In this document: positions 33,369-43,572 of the stretch, one piece after another
How positions within the stretch are numbered: the stretch's first letter is position 1
Layout of the letters: the number at the start of each line of letters is the position of its first letter
DNA from: Pseudomonas asturiensis
GTDB lineage: Bacteria; Pseudomonadota; Gammaproteobacteria; Pseudomonadales; Pseudomonadaceae
Direction: 5' to 3'
Assembly (NCBI RefSeq): GCF_900143095.1
Contig: NZ_FRDA01000007.1
Location: 249,803 to 313,802 of the forward strand
Length of the DNA: 64,000 nucleotides
The notes under the pieces: model-generated
What the model saw: only the letters and a program-made list of their open reading frames with translations
What the model was told of the DNA's origin: nothing
The model's database searches: none
Translations under genes and position numbers: made by a program

Positions 33369-34811
33369 ATGTTCGATTTCTCCGCCCCACTCAAGCAGCG
33401 GTTCGCTGCCCTCAAGAGTGATGCACAATTCTTTTCCGTGCGTTATGTCCGTCGAACCGGGCAGCGCCTGTGTGTGCGCAAGAACGTGGCCGAGCCGCCG
33501 TCGCTGTTCGCCGATGAAGGTGCGATGCTGACGGTGCGCCTCAATGGCGTTGAAACCTACGCCGCCACGCACGACATTTCCCAGAACGGCTTGCAGACGG
33601 CTCTGCACCAGGCCGAAACCATGGCTCGCCGTCTGGCGCTCCATGCATTGCTGGACCTGAGTGCACAACCTGTGTCCACCGCAAAAGCCGATTACTTTTC
33701 GCCGAACTTCGATCAGGCGTTCCCGCCCCTGAGCGACTGCATCGGCCTGCTGATGGCGGAATCCACGTCAGTCCCCAAAGACGAACGCCTGGTCAATTGG
33801 CAGGCAGAGCTGGGTCTTGAGACAGTCGAACAGCTCTACTTCAATACGGCAGGTGCCGAGTTGCGCCAGGCGCAACGCTTTGTCTTTCCGGGCATGAGCG
33901 TCACAGCCTACGACGGGGCCGACAGCCAGACCCGCACCCTGGGCGGTCAGAATTTCGGCCAGCAAGGCGGTGTGGAAGTGCTGGGCAGTTGCGGTTTGAT
34001 CGGTGCGGCCCCGACGGTCGCCGATCAGGCGTTGCAGTTGATCATGGCACCCAACACCCCTTCCGGCCCTCGCGACCTGTTGTTGATGCCGGACCAGATG
34101 GTGCTGCAAATCCACGAGTCCATCGGTCACCCGCTGGAGCTGGACCGGATTCTGGGCGATGAGCGCAATTACGCAGGCACCAGCTTCGTCAAGATGTCGG
34201 ACTTCGGCACTCTGCAGTACGGCTCCGGGCTGCTCAACGTGACGTTCGACCCGGACATCCCAGAACAGCTCGCCAGCTATGCCCATGACGACGACGGCAC
34301 CGCGGCCAGCAAGCAATTCCTGATCCGTGACGGTTTGCTGCAGCGCCCACTGGGCGGTGCGCTGTCGCAATACCGCAGCGGCATGGAAGGCGTGGCCAAC
34401 AGCCGCGCCAGCAGCTGGAATCGCCCGCCCATCGACCGCATGGCCAACCTGAACATCGAGCCGGGCGATCAATCCATGGACAGCCTGATCGGCAACATCG
34501 AGCACGGTATTCTGATGTCGAGCAATCGCTCGTGGTCCATCGACGACGCCCGCAACAAGTTCCAGTTCGGCTGTGAGTGGGGTCAATTGATTGAAAACGG
34601 CGAACTCAAAGGCGTGGTGAAGAACCCCAACTATCGGGCGATCTCTGCACACTTCTGGAAAAGCCTCAGCGCCGTCGGCGACATCAGCACCTTCAAGGTG
34701 CTGGGCACTCCGAACTGCGGCAAGGGCGAGCCCAACCAGGTGATCCGGGTCGGCCACGCATCACCTGCGTGCGTCTTCAGTCGCGTCGATGTGTTTGGAG
34801 GAGATGCCTGA
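33369..34811 (+). CDS. TldD-like metalloprotease subunit
   Basis: 480 residues, TldD/PmbA family. The HESIGH motif (residues 249-254, the HExxxH zinc site) in QIHESIGHPLELDRILGDE marks the catalytic TldD-type partner. The length matches TldD, but the sequence differs from housekeeping TldD as I know it, so it is probably the second, paralogous system found in many pseudomonads. TldD/TldE cleaves unfolded peptides and matures microcin B17 in E. coli. Its stop overlaps the next start by one base. Confidence 0.85.
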   Translation: MFDFSAPLKQRFAALKSDAQFFSVRYVRRTGQRLCVRKNVAEPPSLFADEGAMLTVRLNGVETYAATHDISQNGLQTALHQAETMARRLALHALLDLSAQPVSTAKADYFSPNFDQAFPPLSDCIGLLMAESTSVPKDERLVNWQAELGLETVEQLYFNTAGAELRQAQRFVFPGMSVTAYDGADSQTRTLGGQNFGQQGGVEVLGSCGLIGAAPTVADQALQLIMAPNTPSGPRDLLLMPDQMVLQIHESIGHPLELDRILGDERNYAGTSFVKMSDFGTLQYGSGLLNVTFDPDIPEQLASYAHDDDGTAASKQFLIRDGLLQRPLGGALSQYRSGMEGVANSRASSWNRPPIDRMANLNIEPGDQSMDSLIGNIEHGILMSSNRSWSIDDARNKFQFGCEWGQLIENGELKGVVKNPNYRAISAHFWKSLSAVGDISTFKVLGTPNCGKGEPNQVIRVGHASPACVFSRVDVFGGDA

Positions 34812-36136
34812 TGACTCAGCAACAGCAATTCGAGGCACTGGTCGCCGTGCTCAAGGCGTCCGTGCGCCCGACCGAACACTTCACCCTGGCCTATGACGCA
34901 GAGGCGTCGGATTTCATTCGCTTCAACCACGGTCAGGTGCGTCAGGCCGGGCAGGTTCGGCAAGCCATCCTGAACGTGAAGCTGATTGATGAGGGCCGCC
35001 ACGCCAACCTGGAAGTGACGCTGTCCGGCGACACGGGCACCGACACCCAGCGCCTGACCGACGCCTTGCATCAGCTGCGCGACACCCTTCCATTGTTGTC
35101 GAAAGACCCGTACCTGTTGCCCAACACGCAGCCCTGGCAGAGCGACAATGTGCAGGAAAACCCGCTGCCGGACAGCGCAGAGGTGGTCGAGCGGATCAGC
35201 GAACTGGCTCACGGGCTGGACCTGGTCGGTTTCTACGCCTCTGGCCCGCTGTATCGCGGTTTCGCCAGTTCATGGGGCGCGCAGGGCTGGCATCAGTCCA
35301 ACAGCTTCAACTTCGACTGGAGCCTGTTTCACGAAAACGGTCAGGCGGTAAAAGCCAACTACGCCGGTCACGACTGGGACAGCGAAGCCTTCACGCGTCG
35401 CTTCGAACAAGCCCGTGAGCAACTGGACTATCTCGGTCGCCCATTGCATACGCTTGAGCCTGGACAGTACCGCGCCTACCTGGCACCGGCTGCGCTGGAC
35501 GAGGTCATCGGCATGCTGAGCTGGGGCGGGTTCTCTGCGCAGGCCATTGCCAGCAAACGCAGCCCGCTGCAACGGCTGTACAACGGCGACGCGCACTTCA
35601 GTCCGCAGGTCAGTATCGAAGAAAAGGTCAGCGGGTCGCTGTCGCCGGCCTTCTCCCGCGAAGGCTACCCACGCAAGGTTCTGACACTGGTCGCTTCCGG
35701 CAAGGCGGATGAGCGGCTGGTGGACTCCAGCAGCGCCGCCGAATACAACTTGCAGGCCAACGGTGCCGACTACGGCGAATGGCCGAGTGCGCTGGACATT
35801 GCGGGCGGTTCACTGGCGCTGGATCAGATTCTGCAGAGGCTCGGCACCGGGCTGTACATCAGCAACCTCTGGTACCTGAACTTCTCCGACCAGGCGGCGG
35901 GACGTCTGACCGGCATGACGCGTTTTGCGACCTTCTGGGTCGAGGACGGCAAGATCGTTGCGCCGGTCAACACCATGCGTTTCGATGACAGCGCCTATAG
36001 CCTGCTGGGCAGCGCACTGGAAGATCTGACGCAAGAACGGGAACTCATTCTGCAATCGAGTACCTACAGTCAGCGCCAGACAGGATCCATTCAACTGCCC
36101 GGTGCTCTGATCAGCCGACTGACCCTCACGTTATAG
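34811..36136 (+). CDS. PmbA/TldE-like partner of the TldD-like protein
   Basis: 441 residues from ATG 34811, sharing one base with the TldD-like stop and with GGAGGAG upstream; a longer in-frame start inside the neighbour is unlikely. It is of the TldD/PmbA fold but lacks a HExxxH site, as expected for the non-catalytic half of the heterodimer. It ends 10 bp before an exporter gene with AAGGAG between them, so the three genes probably form an operon. Confidence 0.82.
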   Translation: MTQQQQFEALVAVLKASVRPTEHFTLAYDAEASDFIRFNHGQVRQAGQVRQAILNVKLIDEGRHANLEVTLSGDTGTDTQRLTDALHQLRDTLPLLSKDPYLLPNTQPWQSDNVQENPLPDSAEVVERISELAHGLDLVGFYASGPLYRGFASSWGAQGWHQSNSFNFDWSLFHENGQAVKANYAGHDWDSEAFTRRFEQAREQLDYLGRPLHTLEPGQYRAYLAPAALDEVIGMLSWGGFSAQAIASKRSPLQRLYNGDAHFSPQVSIEEKVSGSLSPAFSREGYPRKVLTLVASGKADERLVDSSSAAEYNLQANGADYGEWPSALDIAGGSLALDQILQRLGTGLYISNLWYLNFSDQAAGRLTGMTRFATFWVEDGKIVAPVNTMRFDDSAYSLLGSALEDLTQERELILQSSTYSQRQTGSIQLPGALISRLTLTL

Positions 36137-36146
36137 CAAGGAGCTT

Positions 36147-37556
36147 ATGGCCAACTCTGCCACGCACGTACTGGATGAGAAGACCCTGCGCTGGATGCCA
36201 TGGGTCATTGCCATCGCGTTCTTCATGCAAAGCCTGGACGGCACGATTCTCAACACTGCCCTGCCGTCCATGGCCCACTCGCTGGCCGAAGACCCGCTGC
36301 GCATGCAATCGGTGGTCATCGCCTACATGCTGACCATCGCACTGCTGATCCCGGCCTCGGGCTGGATTGCCGACCGGTTCGGGATCAAGCGGATCTTCTT
36401 CAGTGCCATTCTGCTGTTCAGCTTCGGCTCGTTGCTATGTGCGCTGTCCAACTCGCTGGGCATGCTGGTCGGCGCTCGGGTGATCCAGGGGCTGGGCGGC
36501 GCACTGATGGTGCCCATCGGGCGACTGATCGTGCTGCGGGTGTATCCGCGTTCGGAGCTGGTGCGGATCATGGGGTTCATTACGGTTCCGGGTCTGGTGG
36601 GTCCGCTGCTGGGCCCGACACTGGGCGGCTGGATGGTCGAGTACCTGAGCTGGCACTGGATTTTCCTGCTGAACATTCCGGTCGGAATCATCGGCTGTTA
36701 CGCGGTCAAGCATTTCATCCCGGACATCGCCGGCGGCGGACGCACCCGTTTCGACGGGGTCGGGTTCGTGCTGTTCGGCGCGGCCATGGTGCTGATCACC
36801 ATCGCGCTGGAAGGCCTGGGCGAGCTGCATCTACCGCACATGCGCGTGGTCTTGCTGCTGTTCGCAGGCATGGGCTGTCTGGCGGCCTACTGGTTGCGGG
36901 CCGGGCACATCGACGCGCCGCTGTTCGCGCCGTCGCTGTTTCGCACCCGCACCTTTGCGGTCGGCATCATGGGCAACCTGTTCGCGCGGCTGGGCAGCGG
37001 CGCGCTGCCATTTCTGGTGCCGTTGCTGCTGCAGGTTGCGCTGGGCTACTCGCCGTCTCAGGCCGGTATGAGCATGCTGCCGCTGGCCGCGGCCGGGATG
37101 TTTGCCAAGACGGTGGCCCGCTGGCTGATCGAGCACCTGGGCTACCGCAACATCTTGACCGGCAACACGCTGTTGCTGGGCATTCTGCTGGCGAGCCTGG
37201 CGCTGGTCGATATGCAGACCCCGTATTGGGTGTTGCTGGTGCATCTGGGGCTGCTGGGCGCGGTCAACTCGCTGCAATTCACGGCGATGAACACTGTGAC
37301 CCTGATCGACCTGGACGATGCCAGCGCCGCCAGCGGCAACAGTTTGCTGTCGGTGGTTGCACAGCTGTCGCTGAGTCTGGGGGTTGCCAGTGCAGCGGCC
37401 TTGCTCGGCGGTTTCAGCGAAGAAGTCACCACCGGCGAAGTCAGCAGCGTGCTGGGCGCATTCCAGATGACCTTCCTGAGCGTTGGTGTGCTGGCGATGT
37501 TCGCAGCGGGGATCTTTCTGCAACTGCCTGCAGGTGAGGGGCGCAAGAAGGTGTGA
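36147..37556 (+). CDS. mdtD: MdtD-like MFS drug exporter (DHA2 family)
   Basis: 469 residues with about 14 hydrophobic segments. The DHA2 motif C GLVGPLLGPTLGGWM lies in TM5, and motif A SGWIADRFGIKR follows TM2; SLDGTILNTALPSMA is motif D1 in TM1. Inner-membrane proton-driven exporter. Closest resemblance is to MdtD; the substrate is unknown. It follows the PmbA-like gene by 10 bp. Confidence 0.85.
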   Translation: MANSATHVLDEKTLRWMPWVIAIAFFMQSLDGTILNTALPSMAHSLAEDPLRMQSVVIAYMLTIALLIPASGWIADRFGIKRIFFSAILLFSFGSLLCALSNSLGMLVGARVIQGLGGALMVPIGRLIVLRVYPRSELVRIMGFITVPGLVGPLLGPTLGGWMVEYLSWHWIFLLNIPVGIIGCYAVKHFIPDIAGGGRTRFDGVGFVLFGAAMVLITIALEGLGELHLPHMRVVLLLFAGMGCLAAYWLRAGHIDAPLFAPSLFRTRTFAVGIMGNLFARLGSGALPFLVPLLLQVALGYSPSQAGMSMLPLAAAGMFAKTVARWLIEHLGYRNILTGNTLLLGILLASLALVDMQTPYWVLLVHLGLLGAVNSLQFTAMNTVTLIDLDDASAASGNSLLSVVAQLSLSLGVASAAALLGGFSEEVTTGEVSSVLGAFQMTFLSVGVLAMFAAGIFLQLPAGEGRKKV

Positions 37557-37670
37557 CGCGCATATGAACTGGTCCCAATAAGTTGGACAGCCATTTATCG
37601 ACATCGCCATCTGAGCCTGCCCCGGGACCTGATACACTGCGCGACATTTTTGTTTTGCAGGTCCATCGTC

Positions 37671-39050
37671 GTGACAAACACCGCTTTCAATACTTTGCCT
37701 CTGTCCGCTGCCATGCTGGCTAACCTGGAGTCGCTTGGTTATGCCGAAATGACACCGATTCAGGCGCAGAGCCTGCCGGTGATCCTCAAGGGCATGGACC
37801 TGATCGCTCAGGCCAAGACCGGCAGCGGCAAGACCGCCGCCTTCGGCATCGGCCTGCTCAACCCCATCAACCCGCGCTTCTTCGGCTGCCAGGCACTGGT
37901 CATGTGCCCGACACGCGAACTGGCCGATCAGGTGGCCAAGGAAATCCGTCGTCTGGCGCGTTCGGAAGACAACATCAAGGTCCTGACCCTGTGTGGCGGC
38001 GTGTCGTTCGGGCCGCAGATCGGTTCGCTGGAACACGGCGCGCACATCATCGTCGGCACGCCAGGACGCATCCAGCAGCACTTGCGCAAAGGTTCGCTGG
38101 TGCTGGACGGCCTGAACACGCTGATTCTCGACGAAGCCGACCGCATGCTGGACATGGGTTTCTACGACGCCATCGCCGACATCATCGAGCAGACCCCGCA
38201 ACGTCGTCAGACCCTGCTGTTCTCGGCCACCTACCCGGTCGGCATCAAGCAGCTGTCCTCGAAGTTCATGCGCGACCCGCAGACCGTGAAGGTCGAGGCG
38301 CTGCACGCAGACAGCCAGATCGAGCAGATCTTCTACGAAATCTCGCCCGAGCAGCGCCTGGAAGCCGTGGTCAAGGTGCTGGGCCATTTCCGCCCGACGT
38401 CCTGCGTCGCGTTCTGCTTCACCAAGCAGCAGGTTCAGGAAGTCGTCGACCACCTGACCGCCAAGGGCATGTCCGCCGTCGGCCTGCACGGTGACCTGGA
38501 ACAGCGCGACCGTGATCAGGTGCTGGCGATGTTCGCCAACCGCAGCACCTCGGTGCTGGTCGCGACGGACGTGGCCGCACGCGGTCTGGACATCGATGCG
38601 CTGGACATGGTGATCAACGTCGAGCTGGCCCGCGATTCGGAAATCCACATTCACCGCGTCGGCCGTACCGGTCGTGCAGGCGAGAAAGGCATCGCCGTCA
38701 GCCTCGTGGCACCGTCGGAAAGCCAGCGCGCCCGCGCCATCGAAGAACTGCAGAAAGCGCCGTTGAACTGGCAGCAGTACGACAAGCTGAGCATCAAGGA
38801 AGGCGGCAAGCTGCTGCCGACCATGACCACGCTGTGCATCGGCTCGGGCCGCAAGGACAAACTGCGTCCAGGCGACATCCTCGGGGCGCTGACAGGCGAG
38901 GCCGGTATTGCGGGCACTCAGGTCGGCAAGATCGCAATCTTCGACTTCCAGGCCTACGTAGCGGTCGAGCGCAGCATGGCCAAACAGGCGCTGGAGCGCT
39001 TGAACAACGGCAAGATCAAAGGCAAGTCGCTGCGCGTGCGAATTCTGTAA
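37671..39050 (+). CDS. dbpA: ATP-dependent RNA helicase DbpA
   Basis: 459 residues from a GTG at 37671 (TTG 37650 is an alternative), AGG nine bases upstream. All DEAD-box motifs are seen: Q-motif, AKTGSGKT, PTRELADQ, DEADRMLDMGF, SAT, and HRVGRTGRAGEKG. The C-terminal 80 residues form the DbpA RRM domain (GRKDKLRPGDILGAL ... ALERLNNGKIKGKSLRVRIL), which binds 23S rRNA hairpin 92. Role: late assembly of the 50S subunit. Confidence 0.93.
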   Translation: MTNTAFNTLPLSAAMLANLESLGYAEMTPIQAQSLPVILKGMDLIAQAKTGSGKTAAFGIGLLNPINPRFFGCQALVMCPTRELADQVAKEIRRLARSEDNIKVLTLCGGVSFGPQIGSLEHGAHIIVGTPGRIQQHLRKGSLVLDGLNTLILDEADRMLDMGFYDAIADIIEQTPQRRQTLLFSATYPVGIKQLSSKFMRDPQTVKVEALHADSQIEQIFYEISPEQRLEAVVKVLGHFRPTSCVAFCFTKQQVQEVVDHLTAKGMSAVGLHGDLEQRDRDQVLAMFANRSTSVLVATDVAARGLDIDALDMVINVELARDSEIHIHRVGRTGRAGEKGIAVSLVAPSESQRARAIEELQKAPLNWQQYDKLSIKEGGKLLPTMTTLCIGSGRKDKLRPGDILGALTGEAGIAGTQVGKIAIFDFQAYVAVERSMAKQALERLNNGKIKGKSLRVRIL

Positions 39051-39129
39051 CGTTTACCGAAGATGATCGCGCCCATGGCAAGCGCTCATCGTCATACACA
39101 ATCCTCATTGAGGAATAAGATTGCGGAAC

Positions 39130-39217
39130 GTGGGAGCGGACTTGTCCGCGAATACTGTGCTTCAGACGCTGCATATTCGTCGGATTGACCCGCTTTCGCG
39201 GACAAGCCCGCTCCCAC
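39130..39217. repeat. REPIN-type inverted repeat, 88 bp (type 2)
   Basis: GTGGGAGCGGACTTGTCCGCGAA and its inverted copy TTCGCGGACAAGCCCGCTCCCAC around about 42 bases. Shares GTGGGAG ends with type 1 but has a different inner arm. Confidence 0.92.
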
Positions 39218-39362
39218 AGCCGAAATCGTGCCCGCTCCAGGTGCCCATCGCGACTTTTGTATAACGATGAGCAGCAAGCGTGGCATGCAACCCGTGACGT
39301 TCTGCGTCACCTCCAGAAGCGGACGCACAGCGTCCATGCAGGCGATTCCCGAGGACCACGCT

Positions 39363-40541
39363 GTGCCCGTTACTGACGTTGTAATCATTGGCGCTGGCGC
39401 CGCAGGTTTGATGTGTGCGTTTACCGCTGCCCGTCGCGGACGCAAGGTGATGTTGATCGATCACGCCAACAAACCCGGCAAGAAGATTCTCATGTCGGGT
39501 GGCGGACGCTGTAACTTCACCAACCTGTACACCGAGCCTGCCAACTTTCTTTCGCAGAACGCGCACTTCTGCAAATCGGCACTGGCGCGTTATACCCAAT
39601 GGGATTTCATCGAGATGGTCGCCAGACATGGCGTGCCGTATCACGAGAAAAAACTCGGCCAGTTGTTCTGCGACAACAAGTCCAGTGACATTCTGGAGAT
39701 GCTGCTCGAAGAGTGCCGTCAGGCCGGTGCCAGCCTGCACATGGACACCTCGGTGCAGCAGATCGACAAAACCGGTTCGGGCTATCGCCTGCAGACCACC
39801 CTCGGCACGCTGGATTGCCAGTCACTGGTGATTGCCACTGGCGGGTTGTCGATCCCTACGCTGGGCGCGACCGGGTTCGGCTATCAGGTCGGTAAACAGT
39901 TCGGCCACACTCTGCTACCAACGCGCGCAGGCCTGGTGCCGTTCACCATCACCGACCAGCTCAAGGCGCTGTGCACCGAGCTGTCGGGCACATCGGTGGA
40001 TTGCCTGGTGAGCTGCAACGACACCAGCTTCCGCGAGAACATCCTGTTCACCCACCGGGGCCTCAGCGGTCCGGCGATTCTGCAGATTTCCTCGTTCTGG
40101 CAACCTGGCGACACCGTCGAGATCAACCTGCTGCCGGATCACGATGTGCCTGCCTGGCTGTCGCAACAGCAGGCCGAACGTCCCAACAGCGAATTGAAGA
40201 CGCTGCTGGGCGAGATCTTCACCAAGAAGATGGCCAACCTGATCGCCGAGCACTGGTTCGTCTCCAAGCCGATGAAGCAGTACACCCACGCCGAGCTTGC
40301 CGACATCGCCGAGAAGCTGGCGAGCTGGCAGGTCATCCCGGCCGGCACCGAAGGTTACCGCACGGCCGAGGTCACGCTGGGTGGGATCGACACACGGGAG
40401 GTGTCTTCCAAGACCATGGAGTCGCTGAAAGCGCCTGGCCTCTATTTCGTGGGCGAAGTGCTGGACGTCAGCGGCCACCTGGGCGGCTTCAATTTTCAAT
40501 GGGCGTGGGCCTCGGCCTACGCGGCTGCGCAATACGTGTGA
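39363..40541 (+). CDS. NAD(P)/FAD-dependent oxidoreductase, HI0933/YhiN family
   Basis: 392 residues from GTG 39363, with GAGGA seven bases upstream; ATG 39336 is an alternative nine codons earlier. TDVVIIGAGAAGLMCAFTAARRG is the FAD-binding motif, followed by the HI0933 signature GKKILMSGGGRCNFTN, and the C-terminal GEVLDVSGHLGGFNFQWAWASA closes the fold. The family is conserved, cytosolic, and its reaction is not established. It stands alone between dbpA and the YccS-like gene. Confidence 0.9.
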   Translation: MPVTDVVIIGAGAAGLMCAFTAARRGRKVMLIDHANKPGKKILMSGGGRCNFTNLYTEPANFLSQNAHFCKSALARYTQWDFIEMVARHGVPYHEKKLGQLFCDNKSSDILEMLLEECRQAGASLHMDTSVQQIDKTGSGYRLQTTLGTLDCQSLVIATGGLSIPTLGATGFGYQVGKQFGHTLLPTRAGLVPFTITDQLKALCTELSGTSVDCLVSCNDTSFRENILFTHRGLSGPAILQISSFWQPGDTVEINLLPDHDVPAWLSQQQAERPNSELKTLLGEIFTKKMANLIAEHWFVSKPMKQYTHAELADIAEKLASWQVIPAGTEGYRTAEVTLGGIDTREVSSKTMESLKAPGLYFVGEVLDVSGHLGGFNFQWAWASAYAAAQYV

Positions 40542-40655
40542 CGCAACACTGAATGCCGGTATAAATTTTGCGAGGCGGATGTACAGCCAGGCATTTGGTC
40601 TGTACATATCCTCCAGCAGGATCGATTAATTGAGCACAAGGCCGTCAGCTTATTC

Positions 40656-42854
40656 ATGGCATCGAAATCGCTTCGTCATACTTTCCGCCGTTTGTGGGCG
40701 CTGGATAAATTCAGTTACAGCGTTCGAGTCTTCATTGCCCTGACCGGCAGCATGGCGTTGTGTTGGTATCAGAACGAGATGGGCCTGCTGATCCCGCTGT
40801 TTCTGGGGATTATCGCCAGCGCCCTGGCCGAGACCGACGACAGCTGGCAAGGCCGTCTGAACGCGCTGGCCGTAACGCTGGTGTGTTTTAGCGTCGCCGC
40901 CCTTGCCGTCGAATTGCTGTTCCCTTACCCATGGCTGTTCGTATGCTCGCTGGCGCTGGCAAGCTTCTGCCTGACCATGCTTGGTGCGCTGGGCGAGCGC
41001 TATGGGGCAATTGCTTACGGCACGCTGATTCTGTCGGTCTACACCATGATTGGCGTGGACCAGCGCGGCGGGGAAGTGCTGGATTTCTGGCATGAGCCGA
41101 TGCTGCTGGTGGCCGGTGCCGCGTGGTACGGCCTGCTGTCGGTGCTGTGGCAGATGCTGTTTTCCAACCAGCCGGTACAACAGGCGTTGGCACGACTGTT
41201 CCGCGAACTGGGCCAATACCTGAAACTCAAATCGACGCTGTTCGAACCGATCCGCACCCTCAATGTGGAAGCCCGTCGTCTCGAACTGGCCCAGCAGAAC
41301 GGCAAAGTGGTCGCTGCGCTGAACGCCACCAAGGAGATCATCCTGCACCGGGTGGGCAGCGGTCGACCGGGCTCGAAAGTCAGTCGCTACCTGAAGCTGT
41401 ACTTCATCGCTCAGGACATCCACGAACGCGCCAGCTCCTCGCACTATCCTTACAACTCGCTGACCGATGCCTTTTTCCACAGTGACGTGCTGTTTCGCTG
41501 CCAGCGCCTGCTGCGGCAGCAAGGCGGTGCGTGTCAGGCGCTGTCGGAATCGATCCAGTTGCGTCAGCCATTCGTGTACGACCCCAACTTCGCAGAGGCC
41601 ATGGAAGACCTGCATGCCTCGCTGGAACACCTGCGCATCCAGAGCAATCCTGCCTGGCGCGGGCTGCTGCGCTCATTGCGCGCACTGGCTGCCAACCTCA
41701 CCACGCTGGACCGGCTGATCAGCGACGCCAGCAACCCGGATGCCCTGGCAGACGCCACTGACAGCAGCCTGCTGGACCGCTCGCCACGCAACCTCAAGGA
41801 CGTATGGACGCGCCTGCGCCTGCAGATGACGCCGACTTCCCTGCTGTTTCGTCACGCACTGCGCCTGCCGCTGGCACTGACCATCGGCTACGCCATGGTG
41901 CACTTGATTCACCCGTCGCAGGGCTACTGGATCATCCTGACCACGGTCTTCGTCTGCCAGCCAAGCTACGGCGCGACCCGGCGCAAGCTCGGGCAGCGGA
42001 TCATCGGTACCGCCATCGGTCTGACCGTCGGCTGGGCGCTGTTCGACCTGATTACCAGCCCGATTCTGCAATCGATGTGCGCTGTGCTGGCCGGCGTGGT
42101 GTTCTTCGTCAACCGCACCACGCGTTACACACTGTCGACAGCCGCCATCACGGTCATGGTGCTGTTCTGTTTCAATCAGGTAGGCGACGGCTACGGGCTG
42201 TTCCTGCCACGGCTGTTCGACACACTGCTGGGCAGCCTGATTGCCGGCCTCGCCGTGTTCCTGTTCCTGCCTGACTGGCAGGGACGACGCCTGAACAAGG
42301 TGCTGGCCAACACGCTGACCTGTAACAGCGTCTACCTGCGCCAGATCATGCAGCAGTACGCCAAAGGCAAGAGTGACGACCTGGCGTACCGGCTGGCACG
42401 GCGCAACGCACACAACGCCGACGCAGCGCTGTCAACGACGCTTGCGAACATGCTGATGGAACCCGGGCACTTTCGCAAAGAGGCCGACGTCGGCTTCCGC
42501 TTTCTGGTGCTGTCGCACACGCTGCTCAGTTATCTCTCGGGCCTTGGCGCACACCGCGACACGCAGCTGCCGAGCGACGTGCATGAGCACCTCATCGACG
42601 GCGCAGGTGCCAGACTCGCCGCCAGCATCGACGAAATCGCCAGCGGCCTGGCCGAGAAGCGAAACGTTGCCGTGCAGAGCGATGAAGAAGAAGCGCTGGC
42701 CTCTCAGCTGGAGCAGATACCGGAAGAGATGGACGAAAGCCAGCGACTGGTGCAGACCCAACTTGCGTTGATCTGCCGTCAGCTCGCCCCGCTGCGCACC
42801 CTCGCCGCTCACCTGATCAAGACCCCGGAGGCTGTTACAGACCGTGCAGTCTGA
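40656..42854 (+). CDS. yccS: YccS/YhfK-family inner-membrane protein (FUSC-like)
   Basis: 732 residues. Two blocks of membrane segments, one about 15-180 and one about 400-535, each followed by a long cytoplasmic helical part. This duplicated layout is the YccS/FUSC (fusaric-acid-resistance-like) architecture. Probably an efflux or aromatic-acid exporter component; substrate unknown. Its last 20 bases overlap the 3' end of the convergent binding-protein gene. Confidence 0.85.
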   Translation: MASKSLRHTFRRLWALDKFSYSVRVFIALTGSMALCWYQNEMGLLIPLFLGIIASALAETDDSWQGRLNALAVTLVCFSVAALAVELLFPYPWLFVCSLALASFCLTMLGALGERYGAIAYGTLILSVYTMIGVDQRGGEVLDFWHEPMLLVAGAAWYGLLSVLWQMLFSNQPVQQALARLFRELGQYLKLKSTLFEPIRTLNVEARRLELAQQNGKVVAALNATKEIILHRVGSGRPGSKVSRYLKLYFIAQDIHERASSSHYPYNSLTDAFFHSDVLFRCQRLLRQQGGACQALSESIQLRQPFVYDPNFAEAMEDLHASLEHLRIQSNPAWRGLLRSLRALAANLTTLDRLISDASNPDALADATDSSLLDRSPRNLKDVWTRLRLQMTPTSLLFRHALRLPLALTIGYAMVHLIHPSQGYWIILTTVFVCQPSYGATRRKLGQRIIGTAIGLTVGWALFDLITSPILQSMCAVLAGVVFFVNRTTRYTLSTAAITVMVLFCFNQVGDGYGLFLPRLFDTLLGSLIAGLAVFLFLPDWQGRRLNKVLANTLTCNSVYLRQIMQQYAKGKSDDLAYRLARRNAHNADAALSTTLANMLMEPGHFRKEADVGFRFLVLSHTLLSYLSGLGAHRDTQLPSDVHEHLIDGAGARLAASIDEIASGLAEKRNVAVQSDEEEALASQLEQIPEEMDESQRLVQTQLALICRQLAPLRTLAAHLIKTPEAVTDRAV

Positions 42855-43572
42855 ACAGCTCGTCGTAACTGCCATCCGCTTTCATGGCGGCAATTTCGCG
42901 GTCGAAGTGGGCGACGATTTCCGCATGTTTCGGATTTTTCAGGCTGACCAGAATATGCAGGCCATTCTCGCTCAGTGAACCGGGCAAGAATTCGACGTTG
43001 TTTCTGACGTCCTCGGCCTCCAGCGCCAGGTTATAGCGGGCCACATACTCGTCTTCCAGGGTCAGGTCCACGCGGGCGGCGGCCAGCATGCGTATCGCCA
43101 TGGAAAAACTCTGTACGGGGATTTTCTTCAACAGGGCGTCGTTATCGAACGCCGCAGAGTAGGCATATCCGCGCACCACGGCTATTACATACGCGCGTAA
43201 TTGCTCCTGAGTCGGGGTTTGAATGGTCGAGTCCCGACGCTTGAGCAGGCGCACTCGGTTGACCAGATACTCCGTGGAAAACTGACCGATCCTGGTGCGA
43301 TCCTCGCTGAACCATGCAGCGATAAGCACATCATGACGCCCTTCACTCACCCCCAACATCGCCCTGGCCCACGGCACCTGCTCGTAGACCGTCGTATAGC
43401 CGGCCCGCCGCAACGCCGTGCTGACAATGTCGGTCGCCAGCCCGCCATTAAGCAACAACGCATCCGTGAACGGAGGCCAGGGGTCGGCAACGATGCGCAG
43501 TTTTTCCGCAGCGCTGGCAGACGCCATCGTCAGAACAAGCAGAAAACCCATGGCTCGAAGCAGATACGACAT
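42835..43572 (-). CDS. Periplasmic solute-binding protein (SBP_bac_3-like)
   Basis: 245 residues from ATG 43572, AGGAA upstream on its strand; a longer frame starts 64 codons earlier without a signal peptide. Signal sequence MSYLLRAMGFLLVLTMASASA, then EKLRIVADPWPPFTDALLLNGG, the usual start of amino-acid-type binding proteins, with GLATDIVSTALRRAGY. No permease or ATPase gene is adjacent, so it may be an orphan sensor-like protein. Ligand unknown. The 3' end overlaps yccS tail to tail. Confidence 0.85.
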   Translation of the reverse strand: MSYLLRAMGFLLVLTMASASAAEKLRIVADPWPPFTDALLLNGGLATDIVSTALRRAGYTTVYEQVPWARAMLGVSEGRHDVLIAAWFSEDRTRIGQFSTEYLVNRVRLLKRRDSTIQTPTQEQLRAYVIAVVRGYAYSAAFDNDALLKKIPVQSFSMAIRMLAAARVDLTLEDEYVARYNLALEAEDVRNNVEFLPGSLSENGLHILVSLKNPKHAEIVAHFDREIAAMKADGSYDELFRLHGL

